A DNA stretch of 64,000 bases from Rhipidocladum racemiflorum (lineage: Eukaryota > Streptophyta > Magnoliopsida > Poales > Poaceae), in the NCBI GenBank assembly GCA_036346355.1, contig CM070591.1:25652001-25716000 (forward strand). Reading direction: 5' to 3'. The stretch's first letter is position 1, and each line of letters begins with the position of its first letter. Under the pieces are notes generated by a model, which saw only the letters and a program-made list of their open reading frames with translations, was not told the DNA's origin and searched no databases. Shown piece after piece: positions 11,865 through 24,160 of this stretch. The position numbers and the translations under genes were made by a program.

Positions 11865-13134
11865 TGTAACACCTCGGCACCCCACGTGCCCTGAATGTCA
11901 CACCCTCAAGCATCAACTAGCACTAGACACTAGAAACTTTTAGCAAAACAAACTAACATACTAGTAGGTTGCCGAGCTTAACAAAACAAAGAAATTTCGG
12001 CTGCACCTTCGCTAAAACTCAGACATCCACTCAGCAGGCAAAAGAAAACATTTAATGTAAACAACATACATAGAGCAATTCATGATATCCAACTAAGCAG
12101 CATGACCAACTAACCATATAACATGGATGAGCAAAACACTAAGAACGACAACCATGTCACAAGGGAGTGGGACCACACAGTAAAGATACAACAATACTAG
12201 GGATACAGGAAAAAACAAGGGAGTGGGACTACACAGTAAAGATATAACAATACCAGGGATACAGGAAAACCAACATACCATCAAACTACTTACAAAGCTA
12301 ACTATTCAAAAACAAGTTCTTTAAACCAAGCACCACTTCTAAAAGAGATACTGCAACTAGTCTAAGTACATGATAGTCATTGTGAGTGAAATGATGCTAG
12401 CCCTTCTCCCAAAATGCCGCTCTAGAGGTACCTAAAATAAAACATAAAAAAAAACAAGCCTGAGTTCATACAACTCAGGAAATGTATCAAGATAATAATG
12501 CAAGTAACTTAGAATAAAAGGTTTAAACAATTGTAACATGGTAAGATTCTTGCACAAGAGATCAACATCATACCATAACTTGATTTTCATTTTAAATATG
12601 CAATGCAACATGCATGCTGATAATGCCCATTTCATAGCTAATACCGGTATTGCTAGTTGCCCACCCGTCGGCGAACACTTTCTCATTCCGTTCCATCCCA
12701 TGGAGGGGCCCACCAGAGTGGGACTTTCATGTCTCACTTCGTGTGAGACATAGAGGCCCACTCGAGACACCTCTTCTGTTATGTATGCATAGATGCAAAA
12801 GAGATGAATTAAAGTGTACATTTCATTATCATCATCGTGACATTTCCATAAGCATGGACATAAACTTGAAATTCATGCACTTATCATTTGCATCATCACA
12901 AGCACTCTCATAATCATAACAATAATCATATTTGTAACCATCAATACAATTAAGACCACTAGCAAAGTAAACCACACAATATTCCTCTAGCAATAATCTA
13001 CATGATACACTTGCCTCTAACCACGAGGAGCGGAGCGATGCGAGGATAAGGCCACTCTCGAGGCTTCATCTCCTAAAAAAATAACACTTGCATACTCATT
13101 TGCAAAGCCTATATAGATCACAACAACAAACAAC
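11865..13134 (-). repeat. Family B' giant LTR, piece 1 (3' end of the LTR)
   Basis: Starts TGTAACACCTCGGC on the plus strand, that is, it ends ...GGTGTTACA in element orientation. It aligns loosely with the family B LTR at 55374: the gagttNNNNaactc hairpin (about 12470), the accggtat...acccgtcgg block (12640-12670) and a micro-exon-like block at about 13014-13072 ending GAGGCAAG|T on the minus strand. It is interrupted at 13134 by the family C solo LTR. A 56-bp direct repeat (caagggagtgggacc) occurs twice in tandem at 12160-12271. Confidence 0.7.
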
Positions 13135-13932
13135 TGTGGGGGCTCCTGTCTTTGTAACAGTGATTCGGGTACTTGCTGTTGCGTCGGACTGGAATTAACG
13201 CAACCCGTCAGTAAACCAATCACTAATTACAAACCGTACCCGGTTTGAAGCCAATCGATCAGCACGACACACTCGGCTCGTGGTCATATGCCAAAGGATT
13301 GATTCCAATCCGAGCTTCCCCGAGATATGTGTCCCATGCTAGTTCCCTGGATTAGTAGCCTAGCACACACATATTTCCACAATAAGTCGCATCAAAACAC
13401 TCAAGTAGATGAAATAATTACAATAATACTGGTTCGATTACATCGAGTTAATAATACAGGAAATAAATTCTGCCTAGTGGCTACAACAGCAAAAGAAAGA
13501 AACTAGGAACTGCAGCAACGGCAGCAGAGTGCCTTTCCATACCCAAAGGCAACGGCTGAGGTTGAGCAATGACTGAGAGAAAAACCTAATCTACGCTTCA
13601 AACCCGTCAAACTCCGAGTCGTAGAGATCTTAGTCCAACTTGCCTTCTTTACCTTCGGCACTGTCTTATGTGCTTGTTAATCAATTTTTGAGCAACGGTG
13701 AGTACATGTATGTACTCGCAAGACTTTAGTGTTTGCAAATGATATTAATAAATGCAGGCTGATTCAAAGATCAGGTTTCTACACTAAGTTTAGTTGCATG
13801 AAGCCAGAGTTATTTGCAATAGAATAATAAATATTTCAGAACAATACATAATTTAAAACAGTAGTTGTAAAGAAAGTAGTTACAACATAAATAAACATTT
13901 GATCATTGTATCCAAATATGTACCACCATAAT
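13135..13932 (-). mobile_element. Family C solo LTR, left piece (TSD ACAAC)
   Basis: Starts TGTGGGGGCTCC after ACAAC (13130-13134). The LTR resumes at 17919 and ends at 21537, before the second ACAAC (21538-21542). In element orientation its 5' end reads CGTAACATCC, a T-to-C change from the usual TGTAAC. It contains the palindrome GAGTACATGTATGTACTC (about 13701-13718). Allowing for the nested LTR, the solo LTR is about 4.4 kb. There is no internal domain. Confidence 0.75.
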
Positions 13933-14394
13933 TGTCGGGACCTGAATTTGCAAATTCGGACCCTCTGTGTATTCAGCACTAGTCCAGGATCATGCTAGTG
14001 CACACAGTCTCAACATCGGTAAATATCATAATCATACACATCGATAGTAATAAAGTACCTTAATTAAAATAACCAAATATGTACCACCATAATTGTCGGG
14101 ACCTGAATTTGCAAATCCGGACCCTCTGTGTATTCAGCACTAGTCCAGGATCACGCTAGTGCACACAGTCTCAACATCGGTAAATATCATAATCATACAC
14201 ATCGATAGTAATAAAGTGCCTTAATTAAAATAACCAAATATGTACCACCATAATTGTCGGGACCTGTATTTGCAAATCCGGACCATCTGTGTATTCAGCA
14301 CTAGTCCAGGATCACGCTAGTGCACACAGTCTCAACATCGGTAAATATCATAATCATACACATCGATAGTAATAAAGTACCTTAATTAAAATAA
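13912..14394 (-). repeat. Three 161-bp tandem repeats at the LTR end
   Basis: Units start at 13912, 14073 and 14234, each beginning ccaaatatgtaccacc and running through the LTR terminus (tgtcgggacctg...) to aaaataa. The unit spans the LTR end plus about 21 bp of flanking target DNA. The motif CCAAA is shared between the flank (ccaaatatg) and the internal LTR sequence (ccaaactgg), which marks the duplication junction. Confidence 0.9.
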
Positions 14395-17300
14395 CCAAAC
14401 TGGTTGCTCGACCTTATGGTCAAGTTACAAGAGTACACCACACAGGGCGAAAACTTATTAAGGAAATAAATTGCAGTGGAATAAAAGCATCAATGTGGCG
14501 CCATCCAGTATACCACAGGCAACTGACTGGGCTCGCTCCCTAAGTAGACGGCTCCTCCTGAAGTTCTTCCTCCAAAGTTGGTGTCGCTTCTCCTTCAACT
14601 GATGTTGTATTGTGGCAAGGGTTAATACTTGGTACTCAGCAAGTCATGCACAGAATGCAGCTAATATTCTATATGCATGGCTTAATACAAAGGGCTAACA
14701 TGTACAATTGTAGTAAAACAGCATTTAACAAATAACATAATTAGATTCAAAAGCAGTAAAAGTAAAGGTAATATTAATAAATTTTCCAGGAGTTAAGTAA
14801 ACACTTTTCCTCTCCTAATCCACATTTCCATCAACGTCATTATTTAACCCAACCAGCTTTCCAAGTCCAAGTTGTTTTCATGAAATTCTAACCCTTGATT
14901 GTAATCCCCGAGTAATGTCCAATGCTGCGGACACGGCTATTCGAATAGATTTTACATTCTGCAGAGGTTATGCACTTTACCCGCAAGATATAGTCAAACA
15001 CCACAAAGGCGAATGATCGTAACAAAGCATTTCAGAGACCACAAACTGTACAAGTGAACCTCTCTGGTTTTTTTCATACACCATCCCTTCCCTTAACAGA
15101 GGCGAAGTATGGGACCGACATACTGTTGGACGGGTACCATGCCATAGCACTGGTACGCTCCCCTTCAAGCTACACAAAAGGTGTAGTTGACACCCCGAGG
15201 TACCACATGCAAGTTATTAGTAACTTACTCAACTAGGTCCATCCCATTACAGACATGTGGTTGCACGCTTGACTCAGATCAAAGGCTTGCAAGGTTAAGT
15301 CCTTATGATGACCAGGGCAAGACTACCCGAAGAACCAAAATGACTTTCCCGGTGCCACTCATGGCCCACCATATCCTTCTTGCCACTTGCCCCCGTCTAA
15401 ATCTATTTATCAAACCGAGTTGATTACCATGCACCACGTGCCATTATCACCATCACAACACATGATACTTCTCCAAAACCAGGTTCAATATATCATTAAG
15501 TCAATATTAACATTTGATTGTCCAAAATCATGTCATGTGCACGTAGCAGGTCTAAGCAATAACTACAACGATCTAAATACCCACTGTTGGCAATTTAATA
15601 ATGTCCAACTACATATTCCACAACTAGGGTGAAAAGGGTTCATGGTACATAATTTAATTAAACTAGGTGTCATACTGCAGTTAGGCATTTATCTAATTCC
15701 CAGAAATAATTTAAAAAAATTCTAATTAAATTGGCATGTAATAATTTAAATTAAATTAATTTCAAAAATGGGATCAATATGGTCAAAGCATAACTTGCCT
15801 TCAAAAAGTACTTGTTCTTGATCTTGAGCTGGCTCCTAGGTCAACACTTCACCTTCGAAGCTCTCGGGTACTTCAACGTCTACTCGTAACGTGTGCAAAT
15901 AGCAATAAATAAATAAAATAGTACATGCACCTTGCTCAAAAATTCAAGTAAAGTCCATAAACAGAAGGAGCATAATTTTACAAATTTTTAGAAATTCGAA
16001 TCGCCCAAAACGGAGTTAACATGCAAAAGTTATAATTGTTTAAAGTTTAAAGAATCTATTAATTAAATATAAACAGAGAAATTTTCATATTCAAAAATTA
16101 ACTAAAATTCATATTTAAGTAGATCTCAATTTTATAAAAATTTAGAAATTGGAATCGTTCAAATCGGAGTTAAAACGCAAAAGTTATAAGCGTTTGAAAT
16201 TTGAAAATTCAAATAAAAGAATAAACCGAATTAATACATTTATTTTTCTACTGAAAAATCCGGTTTATGACGTCAGCGTGGAATTTGAATTTCCATCGAA
16301 TTATTTTTCTATTGAAAAATCGAATTATGACGTCAGCATGACGTCAGCGGTCGGTCCACGGTTTGGTTTTGGTCCACCGTGGACCCGGTCCACTGGTTCA
16401 CGTGTCATTGACACGTCGGACCCACGGGATGACAGTACAGACATGCGGGCCCCACCGTGACGTCAGCGGTGACGTCATGGTGCGGTTGGCTGTCTCGCTG
16501 ACACGCGGGCCCCACACACGTCAGCGGCGACCGCGGCTGACTCGCGTGGACCGCGACGGTCCAACTTCCGGACACGTGGCTTGATCTGGGCCGTTGATTT
16601 GAAAATCAACGGTCCAAATCGGATTGCATCCCACGCGTTTTGGAATAACGCGGTTGATCTAGACCGTTCGATTTAGATCGAACGGTCGAGATCCGATCGG
16701 GATCTCGCCTCACCGTGGGGTGGCGTGGCACGACTCGGGTGGCGACACGTGGCTCAATCTATGCCATTCGATCTCGATCGGACGGCTCAGATCACGTCAA
16801 CGCTACCACGCGGGTTAACTCCAACCGTACGATCTAGATCTAACGACTGAGATTACTCCTAGCATGGTGCGGTTACGGGCTATGTGGCACAATCCCAAGC
16901 GTTGGATCTAAATCCAATGGCTGAGATTAGATCTAATTACCGCAATGTGGATTCGTTACGGGGTGACGTGGACGAACGCTGATCGTTGGATCTAGATCTA
17001 ACGGTCTAGATCTAATCTGGTTCTCTACGGTTTGGGGTGACGTGGACTCACTGTGGCCGTTCGATCTCTATCGGACGGTGGATAAAGCTCGGGGGCGGAG
17101 ATGGCGACGCGGCGGCTTGCGGCTGCCGGAGACGAGGACGACGACCCACGCGACGGCGTTTTCGGGCTGCTCCGACGAGAAGAAGATGACCCACGGGCGC
17201 GCCTTGGCTTGGGGAATCCGAATCTGGGCTTGAACACGGCAGGGTGTCCTCAATGGCGGCGGCACGAAGCAAAGTCCGTGGCGGAGCTTGCGCAACTACG

Positions 17301-17913
17301 GCGAGCAATCGCGGGCACGACGAGGCACTACGGGCGGCGGCGGCTAGGGCAAAAGCGGTGCGGGGTGAAGGCGGTCCTCAGGCGATGACCCACGCCTTAA
17401 ATGGCCTCGGCGTGCGCGTGATATCCAGAACCCTAGGCTCACACGGTGGTGCAATCTGTATCCGGGACGGAGTCGATGGTGGCGCGACGTGGCGCAATCT
17501 TGGCCGTTGGATCAAGATCCAATGGTCGCGGGGGATTGGGCTCGGGTGACTTGGTTTCTCGGGTCGGACTCGGACTCGAGTCTGACTCGGGTCTGATCGC
17601 ATGAACAGTGCTAACCCGTTAGGGTTTTCCCAGCGATTAAATAATTAAATTAATTTCTAGAAATTCAAATAATTCGAGAAAAATAGAAAAATAATCAGAA
17701 AAATTCTGGAAAAATTCTGGAAAATACTTTAAGACATTTTGGACTCAAATAAAATATTTTCAACAAAACTTTATTTAAAACTTTTAATTCTTTAATTATT
17801 TCAAAAGGGAATAAATTCAAATTAAATCCAAATAAATTCCAGAAAATTCTAAAAATTCACCAAAGTGCAAAATTTCATTTAAATTCATGTAAAGCAAAAA
17901 TTGGGGTGTTACA
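13933..17913 (-). mobile_element. Family A (Tekay-type) solo LTR (TSD ATAAT)
   Basis: In minus orientation it begins TGTAACACCCC (17913) and ends GGTCCCGACA (13933). ATAAT flanks both sides (13928-13932 and 17914-17918). It is the same family as the LTRs of the chromovirus at 23534-33598. It is about 3.98 kb because its distal end is tandemly triplicated. Inside are the conserved acidic peptide segments (about 15890-15805 and 14620-14540), eight GATC-centred palindromes (16591-17527) and five TGACGTCA sites (16268-16477). There is no internal domain, so it is a solo LTR nested in the family C LTR. Confidence 0.9.
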
Positions 17914-17918
17914 ATAAT

Positions 17919-20900
17919 CCAAACCATAAAGCATTCAAGTCCCATCGTGACCTCACTTAGTAAATCCAATCTTATTGCATCCATCCAAAACCCAACAAGT
18001 GTATAATATAAATATAACCAACTTACCCAACTCTCGTAATCCAAATATCCAAATCCTTTCAATTCCTTTCCATTCCAGACCAGATTCCAAATCCAAAGTC
18101 ATCGCTATGCGTGCGAGACTTTACATCAACCCACTATGGCCAAGAGAGTAATAAATAGCGGCCCTTAAGAGCAAACACACTAGATGTAACCTCCCCATAG
18201 CGAGGATAACCAACAAATGCTAGCGGCCGCGCAGAGCACACGCTAGAACAGATCCAACTTATCAAACCTCACCAGATTCACACATCTACCCAGAATTCCT
18301 TTTCTTTTCCGAACCAGTTGAAAACCCAAAACTGAGAGTCTATACTTGAAATTACTTCCCAAGCTGCTCATAACCGTGAGCACGGCTAATCGATTAGTTT
18401 AATTAATCTCTGCAGAGAACGTACACTTTACCCACACGACACATTCTTGCAATCATGTCAACCATGGCACACGGTACTAAACGTATCCGTTTTGCTAGAC
18501 TGTGACAAAACCTTTCCAATCAATAGAGTTCGAAACCTTGCACCCGCACCGTAGTATGCGCATCCCTTGCTATGGTGGATTTACAACTAATCCAACTAGG
18601 ACTGCGAGCGTGCGGCTCGGCGATGGCCACAAGCACTCAGCGGTCACTGTCGCACTGACCCAGAACAATGGTCCATTCAGGCCCCCATTCTGTCCTTTCC
18701 CAAAGTAAGGCATACCCCGTTGTATTGGACAACTTCGACCTCGATGCGTCGAAGAGGGAGTACGTCGAACAGCACCTGAGCCGGCGGTGACTGTCCTACT
18801 ACTTTGACATACCAACATGCAAGGCCCAAATTCCAAAGATTATACTAAGTTAGGGCTACTCCATAAATAGCACATGTGGTTGCACTTTAGGACTCAGTTG
18901 ATAGTACCAAGTTAAGTCCTTAGGACGACACAGGCGAGACCTTCAGACATCCACCCGTCCAAAACTAGCTTTATTTCCATTTCCATTTTTACCAACATAC
19001 CCACATTTTACCAAACCTGCACTTTCCATACCAGAATTTATATCCATAGAAGTTTTGATTGAATTGTACCACCAAATAGCAATTGATACTCTCAATTCTA
19101 CAGCATGGCTAAGCTTATGCAATTACTAACGATTATACCCATTCGACACTTAATAAAATGTCTAGTCTATACCTATGGTTCAACAAGGTTCTCACGACAA
19201 TTTCAATTAAGGAAAACCACCGAAATTAGGTTTATCTACAAATTTCCCACAATATAGCCAATTTACCGAATATACACGCATGCAAAATAGTTTTGGAAAT
19301 TCAAAGTAAATTTGCAAGTATGGGATCAATATGGTCAAAGGGGGTGCTTGCCTGTTTGCTCTTGATTAATTAAATGCTCGGGGACGTAGTCGAACTCCTC
19401 GTCAACGTCCTTCAGCGCAACGTCGTCTACACGCACAAACGGCAAAAGAAAGACAACAAATCAATTAACCACAAATCCAATAGAGCAATTAAGAAGCAAA
19501 TAAGGTAATTGAGAAGTCAAAACAAGAACCAAGCGAATCCGAGAAGCAATAGAGAAAATGGGCTAAAATGACCTAAATTGGTCTGCTGGTCCGGCAGTAC
19601 CGGCCGCAACAGGGCGGTAGTGCCGCTCTCACACGCCCGGCAATACCGGCCGAAGGGCCCGGTAGTGCTGGCCATAGAGGACCGAAATGGGTGCTTCTCT
19701 CGAAATAAGCTACCGGCGGCCAAAACCCGGTAGTACCAGCTGCTCGGCAATACTGGCCTGGAGGGGCGATAGTGCCGGATTTCCAGGGTTCAAAAGAGGA
19801 CCTCACTGGAAATTAACTACCAGTGTTGTAAGTGCGGTAGTACCGAACATATAAAGTTGGTAGTGCCGGCCTAAGTGAAAAATTAGGGTTTTGCAAACAT
19901 GGCATTTTGCGCAAACGAGTTCGAAACTTTGAAGCGATTGCACGATTAGGTTCATTTAACCTAATTTTCACCTTTTCGAACTCAATAGCCCTAATGACCG
20001 CCAGATTTTGATTTTCGACCCGAATAAAATACAAATTTGATTCTTTTTGTGAGAATCGATCTCCAACGACATTGGATATATTCTAAGGTCGGTTTCTTAG
20101 CTTTTGGAGATAGAGATTCAAGGAAAACTCCAAAATCTCAGTATTTGACCCTTTTGGTGAATAATTCCGACAAGACTCGAATTAGGACTCTCGATTAAAA
20201 ACTTTCCGCGAGAATGGAACTTTAGCGGCACGAAGAGTTAATATGGGACATTCAGGTGATTTTTGGAACCTTGGAACTCTAGAATATTCCAAAAAGCACA
20301 ATAATGCACTTTTCGCAAATCGGATCGAAACGAGGGATTTCCAACAACATATTTGTTCTTCATGCACACAGAGGTTCCACACCACCTAAACCTCAACTAA
20401 GGACCCAAATCGCGACGATAGAACTCTTCACACGATGATCGGACTCTTCGAGCACGAAAACCCTATTTAGTGTCAAATTCAATTCCGACTCCGAATCGAA
20501 CTCAAATTCAATTCTTTTGCGAGAATTGAACTTCGACTGCGTTGGATATACTCGAGGATCATTCTCTCGACCTTTTGGAGCTTTGGGTTCAAAGAATACT
20601 CCGAAATTTTAGGAAAAGGATTTTTAAGCGAATAAATCCAACAGAAAACTAATTAAGATTTTCGGATCGAATCGATCTCACTAACTAAATCTTCTAAACT
20701 TAACCTAGGTCTAGCAGCTCCGAAACATGAGGATCTAACCCTAGGGCCAGGGTTTCAAGACTAAACCAAAAGGGAGAATAAAAGAAAAGAGAGGAGAGGT
20801 TAGGGTTTGGCTCAAACCTTAAGGATTGAGCTCCAAAACGAAATCCACCAGTTGAAGGACTGCTTGAGGGCTTGAGGACGCTTCTCCATAGTTTGATGAA

Positions 20901-21537
20901 CCTCCACCTTGCTCCACTTGGGCTCCACCGGCCAGATTCAAGAGGAGGAGGGGGAGATATCGGTTGGAGAGAGAGGAACCGAGAGCAAGAGAGAGGGAGT
21001 GCACGGGAGAGGGAGAGAGCGAGTGAGGGAGAGAAGGGGGCACTCCCCTGGTTAGATAAGGATGAGAGGAGAGGGTAGGGCGACGTGGAGAGAAGGGATT
21101 GGCTAAAAACCCCCAGCTCACATCGCTCGGCTGGCAGTACCGCTCCTCCCGAGGGGTAGTGCCGCCCGACGGGCGGTACCGGCCCCAGTTGATAGTACTG
21201 CCATCCTTGCGGCAGAACTCTGAGATTCTTTGCGATTTCTTCTCTGATCTTCAGAATTGATCCTCGGGGATTCAAGGAAAAGGTTTTGGGACCTCAAAGG
21301 AATATTTTGGGATTAGGTTCACTAAAGTTCTCAAAGGTTTTTGACTGGACTCGAAAATCAAATTTTTGTGCCACAATCGAACGAAACGGCTCGAACAAAA
21401 TGACAAAAGACTCCGATAACATATAACTCCAAATTTAAGAGCCAAAAACCAACTCAAAGCACAACAAAACACTCATAAGACTTAATTAAGCCTAATTAAT
21501 CCTAATTATTCTTAATTACAAATTTCAGGATGTTACG
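17919..21537 (-). mobile_element. Family C solo LTR, right piece
   Basis: Continuation of the LTR from 13932. It holds the palindrome CTAATCGATTAG (18386-18397) in the block ending tacactttacccac, and a micro-exon-like segment at about 19425-19350 (minus) bounded by GTAG| and |GGCAAG-like signals. It also holds several copies of a gccggtagtgccgg-type motif (19590-19870, 21130-21190). It ends ggatgttacg at 21537. The open frames on the minus strand (for example 21275-20700) lie in the GC-rich leader-like part and show no domain. Confidence 0.75.
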
Positions 21538-21542
21538 ACAAC

Positions 21543-22461
21543 ACTCCTACAATCTACCCCAAAGCAGCCCCAAATCCAATAATTGGAATTATGGACAGCA
21601 AGCGCACAAATGAACATAACTTTTGATTGGCTGAATGGAATTTAGTATTCTTATGCTCTAAATGACCAAAAGAGGATAACCCACAATTTTTTCTACAGCA
21701 AAAAATTCAGGAAACAGCTCTAAGGTCATCAAACCGCACTCAATGTCTCAGCCTAATTTTCTGAAGTTCCAGCAGAATCGAATTTCAGGACAGCAACCTC
21801 CTAATAGCATAACTTTTGATTCTTAATCCAAATCAAGAAAACAAGGATATTTTATTAATCTACAGGAAATTTCCTAACTTTCTCTAGGCAAAAAGAAATT
21901 CTAAATCGTCCTGCAGCTAGCTCTAAACAGTAGCTCAACATTTTAGCTACCAACTCAATTATAATCAGGACATCCCACACTAAAATGAGCATAACTTTTG
22001 ATTGGTTAAATGGAATTTAGTGTTCTTGTGCTCTAATGAAACTTAAGAACACGAGATACAACTTTCTCTACAGCCAAAGATTTACGAGATGCTCCTAAAT
22101 GCCTGAAATCGTAGCTTCAAAATTAGGTAAAGTTCAGTTCGAAAAACAGCATTCTCCCTCCAAACCTAAAACCACTTTCCCTCCAAAATACTTCAAATCT
22201 AGGAACCCTAGAGCCATCCATACCAGCTAGGACCTCCATTAACAGAGCATGCATAACTCCAAGGCTTGAATCCACATAGCACCAAGAGGAACAAGGAGAG
22301 GAGGTAGGGCACCGGCTGGCGGGGGGGGGGGGTCGCTGGCCAGGGAGGGGGAACCAGGGAGGAGAAGGTTGCCTGCTGTTGCTGCTAGAGTAGGACTCGA
22401 ATGGGGAGGGCAGCCAGCGAGAGTGGGGAGGCTGCACGGCTATGAGGGGATGAAAAAGATG
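21543..22461 (-). repeat. Family B' giant LTR, piece 2 (middle)
   Basis: Between the two nested insertions. It repeats a gcataacttttgattgg...gaatttagt-(c/t)ttct block (about 21617 and 21990) like the leader of family B (56600-57000). It ends in a G-rich stretch with a run of 11 G near 22321. No gene is supported. The minus-strand frame 22437-22123 is LTR leader sequence without a domain. Confidence 0.6.
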
Positions 22462-22466
22462 CAGCC

Positions 22467-23406
22467 TGTCGGCGTATGAGCCAACAGACCCCTTCCGGAG
22501 AGGGGTATACTAAGTTCTAACCGGGGCTTTCGTGGAGATCGCTCGAGAAATGGAGAACCGGGGGCAAAGTATGCAAGGAGACGGGCGGTTTGTCAGGTTC
22601 GGGCCCTCCTCAGAGTAATAACCCTACTCCTATGTTCTTGTATTATGGTGTGCCCGGGGGGAGCTGGAAGATGAACAGCTACACAGAGCAACCCAGATCA
22701 GCTCACCCGTAATGGAGAGTCTAGCCTGAGAAAAGATGATCGAACCCCTCCCCCCATGCACCCCGACTCCCTTTTATACTCGGGCTGGCGGGGGCGCATG
22801 GGAGGCTTACACCACAAGCCATCTCATTACCCTACTCTTTAGCATTAAATGCCCCTGCAACACATTAAATGCCACGGTGCAGACATCCTCTCACCCCGCC
22901 CTTGAGCGCCGCGCCTGCCGGCTTCGCCCGCTCCACCGGGGTGGGGAAATGCACCCTGACGTCACTCGCCATTATGGCGCACGTTGGGAACACGCGCCGC
23001 CATACTCTGGCCTTCATTAGCCCCATTTAATGCGCACGATATGCATTAAATGTCTTTGACCTCTCGAACGGCCGCGCGGGCTATTAAATGTTCTCGGGAA
23101 CTGATTGCCAGCGGCGTGGCCTGGTCGCCATCCTCCCGCTGGCGATCACTCAGCTGACCGCTAGGGGCGTGGCCTGGCCGCCACCCTCCCGCTTGTGATC
23201 ACTCAGCTGACCGCCAGGGGCGTGGCCTGATCTCCACACTCCCGCTGGCGATCACTCAGCTGACCGCCAGGGACGTGGCCTGGTCGCCACCCTCCCCCCG
23301 GCGATCACTCAACTAACCGTCGGGGGCGTGGCCTGGATGCCACGTGTCCGGCGGCGGCTGCTTTTACTAAAGTGCAGTGGGCACCCTGGTGTGGAATACA
23401 CCGACA
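22467..23406 (-). repeat. Tat 3' LTR
   Basis: 940 bp, TGTCGGCGTATGAGCC...ACACCGACA as read on the plus strand. Near-copy of 43473-44466. It has four full 53-bp tandem units (phase markers cgtggcc at 23115, 23168, 23221, 23274) and a fifth start at 23327. In element orientation a purine-rich stretch (GGTCCGGGGGCAAC) lies directly before it at 23407-23420. Confidence 0.9.
23115..23340 (-). repeat. 53-bp tandem repeats in Tat 3' LTR
   Basis: Units of the type cgtggcctggtcgccaccctcccgct...gatcactcagctgacc repeat at exactly 53-bp intervals, four times plus a partial. The partner LTR has one more unit. Confidence 0.9.
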
Positions 23407-23528
23407 GTTGCCCCCGGACCCACCTCGGAGCGTTCTTTTCACCTTCTTCCATCTCCTGGGTGGGTCCAAAAAAGTGGCCACGAAACGTTGTGGCTTTTTA
23501 TATGCCGCCGCCGTTTCCGGGCCCGAGG
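23407..23528 (-). other. Tat PPT and start of the antisense-ORF promoter region
   Basis: The polypurine tract of the Tat element is at its left edge (minus strand). On the plus strand CTTTTTATATGCC (about 23494-23506) is a TATA-like sequence facing the antisense ORF. The chromovirus insertion at 23529-23533 now separates this piece from its continuation at 33599. Confidence 0.55.
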
Positions 23529-24149
23529 TGGATTGTAACACCCCAAAATTTTGCTTTTCTTAAATTCATGTGTGATTTGGCACTTTGGTGAATTTTTGGA
23601 ATTTTCTGGAATTTATTTGGATTTATTTGGAATTTATTCGAATTTATTCCATTTTGAAAGAATTAAAGAATTAAACTTTGCAAATAAAATTTTGTTGGAA
23701 ATATTTTATTTGAGTCCGAAATGATCCAAAATATTTTCCAGAATTTTTCTGGAATTTTTCTGAGTCTTTTGCTATTTTTAATGAATTAAATGAATTACTG
23801 GGAATTATTTTAATTATTAAATCGCTGGAAATTCGAGTTGGGTCAAGTACTATTCATCCGACCGAAGTCGAACCGAAGTCGGACTCGAGTCCGACCGAGC
23901 CACGTGACTTGATCGAACCACGTCAAACCCTAATCAGTTGTGGACCGTTGGATCAAGATCCAACGGTCGGGATTTCACCGCACGGTTCGAGCCGTCAGGC
24001 CGAACCCGGTTACGCCCGCGCGATCGTGGCCGTTGATCGTGCCACGTGTACGGCCCTCCATCATCGTCTTCGTCCGAATCCGAGCCGGAGAGCGCCGCCG
24101 TGTAGCCGCCGCGTCCGATTAGGTTTCGTTTTGTGCGCGCATGCCGAGG

Positions 24150-24160
24150 CTATTTAATGC
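24150..24160 (+). promoter_or_regulatory. TATA-like box of Tekay 5' LTR
   Basis: CTATTTAATGC at the start of the GC-rich leader. The same CTATTTAATGC occurs at the equivalent place in the family D LTR (47695), and on the minus strand of the solo LTR at 48727-52513 (about 51917). The conserved position supports a core promoter. Confidence 0.55.

Noticed and set aside
13912..14394. CRISPR-like or satellite array
   Set aside because: Three 161-bp units without spacers, explained by duplication of an LTR end with its flank.
20700..21275. Ser/Leu-rich minus-strand frame of 191 codons
   Set aside because: It lies in the leader of the family C solo LTR. No domain, low-complexity composition, and no second copy supports it.
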